DNA from: Sporisorium sorghi
Taxonomy: Eukaryota > Basidiomycota > Ustilaginomycetes > Ustilaginales > Ustilaginaceae
DNA: 64,000 nt
Direction of reading: 5' to 3'
NCBI GenBank assembly: GCA_023212695.1
Contig: JALCCG010000002.1
Span: 248,001-312,000, forward strand
Numbering within the stretch: the stretch's first letter is position 1; every line of letters begins with the position of its first letter. Positions 62,444-64,000 of the stretch are shown here, piece after piece. The position numbers were made by a program, and so were the translations under genes. The notes beneath the pieces are model-generated. The model searched no databases and was not told the origin of the DNA. It worked only from the letters and a program-made list of their open reading frames with translations.

Positions 62444-63436
62444 TTGTCCGATAAGTCAACCCCGATCAGCTATGGAGGCCAAGCTGTAATCGAAGGCGTT
62501 ATGTTCGGCGGCAAGCATGTCAATGTGACAGCCGTGCGGCGAAAAAATAACGAAATCAAGTTTCTAGAGGTGCCTCGCGAAGACAAGACATGGGTTCGTA
62601 AGCTGCGGAAGATTCCGCTTCTTCGCGGCATCGTCAGTCTCATAGATTCAACAATCAAAGGTTCCAAACATCTGAATTATTCGGCTGATGCTTACGCAGA
62701 CGATACGCTGGAGCCGGAAGAACGCGAGAAACAGAAAGAGAAGGAAGACTCAGGCTGGAGTTTAAGCATGATTATTGGTGTCGCCGCCGTCAGTGTGCTC
62801 TCCTTTATATTCGGTAAGCTGTTGTTTACACTCGTACCTGTTTTTGTAGAAGATTTCTTTTTTGGCGATACATTTGATCACTATATTGTGCATAACCTGA
62901 TTGAAGGCGTTATTAAATTAATACTGCTCCTTGTGTATTTGTGGGCGATCTCCCAAACACCTGTCATTAAGAGACTGTTCCAGTACCACGGTGCTGAACA
63001 TAAAGTCATCAGCGCATTCGAAGCAGGTGAAGAACTGACGGTGAAGAACGTTCAGAAATATACGCGCCTGCATTATCGCTGCGGAAGCAGTTTCATGATG
63101 CTGACTATTGTGCTCGGCGTTGTGGTTTACTCGGTAGTCCCATGGGATACCATGACAGAGAGGGTCATTCAACGAATCGCGCTTCTTCCGGTGGTGCTTG
63201 GCGTTTCCTTTGAGTTTCTGAAACTCACCAATGCCATGCGTGATACGCCGGTGCTTCGTTTCCTCGGATATCCCGGTTTGTGGCTGCAGCTTCTGACTAC
63301 AAAGGAACCTAATGATGCTCAGGTTGAAGTATCCATCGCATCCTTTAACAGAATGCGTGAGTTAGATGCTCAATACGAGAATGTTACAGTTCACCAATCT
63401 GTGACAGGAAGTGTGCTGGATCCCGCGAAAGGGTGA
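62444..63436 (+). CDS. yqhQ: DUF1385 membrane protein YqhQ
   Basis: This is a 330-residue protein. It begins TPISYGGQAVIEGVMFGG, the DUF1385 signature, and has several membrane helices with FQYHGAEHKVISAFE between them. YqhQ-type proteins are conserved in Firmicutes but without a known reaction. The TTG at 62444 is preferred because GGGAGG lies 9 bases upstream; the ATG at 62423 overlaps that site. Confidence 0.88.
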   Translation: MSDKSTPISYGGQAVIEGVMFGGKHVNVTAVRRKNNEIKFLEVPREDKTWVRKLRKIPLLRGIVSLIDSTIKGSKHLNYSADAYADDTLEPEEREKQKEKEDSGWSLSMIIGVAAVSVLSFIFGKLLFTLVPVFVEDFFFGDTFDHYIVHNLIEGVIKLILLLVYLWAISQTPVIKRLFQYHGAEHKVISAFEAGEELTVKNVQKYTRLHYRCGSSFMMLTIVLGVVVYSVVPWDTMTERVIQRIALLPVVLGVSFEFLKLTNAMRDTPVLRFLGYPGLWLQLLTTKEPNDAQVEVSIASFNRMRELDAQYENVTVHQSVTGSVLDPAKG

Positions 63437-63442
63437 TAATCC

Positions 63443-63772
63443 ATGAGAAGGCATGCGATCATTTTTTGGACGGCTAGCACCTTAGCCGCCGTAGGGCTGC
63501 TGGTACTCCTGTTAGAACCTGGATCAAGAATGAGTATTCTGATCCCCTTGATTATTGTTGGCGTTGTGTATTTGCTCTACAAGTTTCCGCCGCGCCGCTT
63601 AAGCAAGCGTCCCAAGGTGAAGCCTTCCAAGAGAACGGCGGCAAAAATGGCAGCCAAGAGCGCTCCGGTGCGAAAGAGCAGTCCAGCTAAACGCAAACAG
63701 TACCCGTTTCAGGTCATCGATGGGCAAAAAGGTAAATCAGACCCGCCGGATGATGTTCCTAAATATCATTAA
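63443..63772 (+). CDS. Small membrane protein with basic tail
   Basis: This is a 109-residue protein with two hydrophobic segments (AIIFWTASTLAAVGLLVLLL; ILIPLIIVGVVYLLYKF) and a long lysine/arginine-rich tail (about 48-100). It lies 6 bases after yqhQ and is probably cotranscribed. Its place corresponds to the yqhP neighbourhood. Function is unknown. The basic tail could bind nucleic acid or lipid, but that is speculation. Confidence 0.7.
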   Translation: MRRHAIIFWTASTLAAVGLLVLLLEPGSRMSILIPLIIVGVVYLLYKFPPRRLSKRPKVKPSKRTAAKMAAKSAPVRKSSPAKRKQYPFQVIDGQKGKSDPPDDVPKYH

Positions 63773-63823
63773 CAATAAAAAACCGCCCCCTGCATGGAAA
63801 TGCCGGGTGGACGGTTTTTTATT
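63773..63823. terminator. Bidirectional terminator
   Basis: AATAAAAAACCG...CGGTTTTTTATT with inner GCAT/ATGC pairing works on both strands. It ends the yqhQ run and overlaps the stop codon of the opposite patatin-like gene. Confidence 0.85.
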
Positions 63824-64000
63824 GTTCAGAGCTCCAGCGGCTGAAAAATATCGTCCCTGCCGTTAATCCGGAATTATACAAATCCTCACTCTCGTCCTTC
63901 GTCAGGTTGAAATGTGTCGTTCCGATGCCGAGCGTCGGGATTTTAATCGTTCGGTTTCGATTTTTCTGCTCGATGTACCGTTCATCGTGGGCCGAAAGCA
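63819..64000 (-). CDS. Patatin-like phospholipase, C-terminal end (cut by window edge)
   Basis: The last 59 codons are visible, ending IKIPTLGIGTTHFNLTKDESEDLYNSGLTAGTIFFSRWSSEQ-type sequence (shown in parts: TLGIGTTHF, GLTAGTIFFSRW). This is the usual end of bacterial patatin-like proteins, and yqhO sits at this place in B. subtilis. The catalytic Ser-Asp part lies outside the window. Confidence 0.65.
   Translation of the reverse strand, partial: LSAHDERYIEQKNRNRTIKIPTLGIGTTHFNLTKDESEDLYNSGLTAGTIFFSRWSSEQ

Noticed and set aside
1..64000. tRNA, rRNA, CRISPR, insertion sequences, prophage
   Set aside because: None were seen: no cloverleaf-like clusters, no regular direct repeats with spacers, no transposase or integrase other than chromosomal XerD.

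Overview
This window is chromosomal DNA from an endospore-forming Firmicute, most likely Paenibacillus or a close relative. The evidence is gene order: sigF-spoIIA-dacF-punA-xerD-fur-spoIIM, spo0A-spoIVB-recN-argR-tlyA-dxs-ispA-xse-folD-nusB-asp23-accC-accB-spoIIIA, and lysC-efp-pepQ-aroQ-yqhR/yqhQ all follow the Bacillales arrangement. Many starts are TTG or GTG behind strong Shine-Dalgarno sequences. Nearly all genes lie on the minus strand. I see no rRNA, tRNA, insertion sequence, prophage or CRISPR array.

Layout. 1-5290: the truncated start of scpA, then the riboflavin operon ribD-ribE-ribBA-ribH, read leftwards from a promoter and FMN riboswitch near 5.1 kb. 5.3-7.8 kb: a hot-dog thioesterase, ppiB and lysA. 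7.9-13.6 kb: forespore genes spoVAF, spoVAB, spoVAA, sigF, spoIIAB, spoIIAA, dacF. 13.8-19.3 kb: punA, xerD, a yqzK-like gene, fur, spoIIM, an endonuclease-Q-like PHP protein and nudF. 19.4-23.0 kb: small plus-strand genes (an mciZ-like FtsZ inhibitor and a prli42-like peptide), a TPR protein, an M20 peptidase and lipB. 23.1-28.1 kb: the branched-chain 2-oxoacid dehydrogenase genes lpdV-bkdAA-bkdAB-bkdB. 28.3-29.8 kb: small conserved genes and an epimerase. 30.1-35.5 kb: an arabinoside-type uptake and hydrolysis operon (GH43, two permeases, binding lipoprotein) with a divergent ArsR-like regulator. This is the most accessory-looking part. 35.5-38.4 kb: a zinc-ribbon membrane protein, spo0A and spoIVB. 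38.5-51.6 kb: housekeeping genes for DNA repair, isoprenoids, folate and fatty-acid initiation, plus an Asp23 module. 51.8-57.4 kb: the whole spoIIIAA-AH operon. 57.5-64 kb: yqhV, lysC, efp, pepQ, aroQ, yqhR, yqhQ, a small membrane protein and the end of a patatin-like phospholipase.

The window is rich in sporulation control: a sigma-H-like promoter before spoIIAA; a sigma-H-like promoter with two 0A boxes before spo0A; sigma-E-like promoters before spoIIM, spoIIIAA and mciZ. The metabolic genes link to this through envelope and lipid supply (bkd, lipB, acc, ispA/dxs) and diaminopimelate/lysine synthesis (lysA, lysC).

No wholly new multi-gene system is evident. The best leads are regulatory or concern small genes: a FapR-like operator before bkdAA, a palindrome over the lpdV -35 box, an FMN-riboswitch leader with tandem terminators, an mciZ homologue whose sigma-E promoter collides with that of nudF, and an ArsR-like regulator with an unrecognised C-terminal domain beside a repeated GTTAATC motif. 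All operator and promoter calls are made by eye and were not computed.
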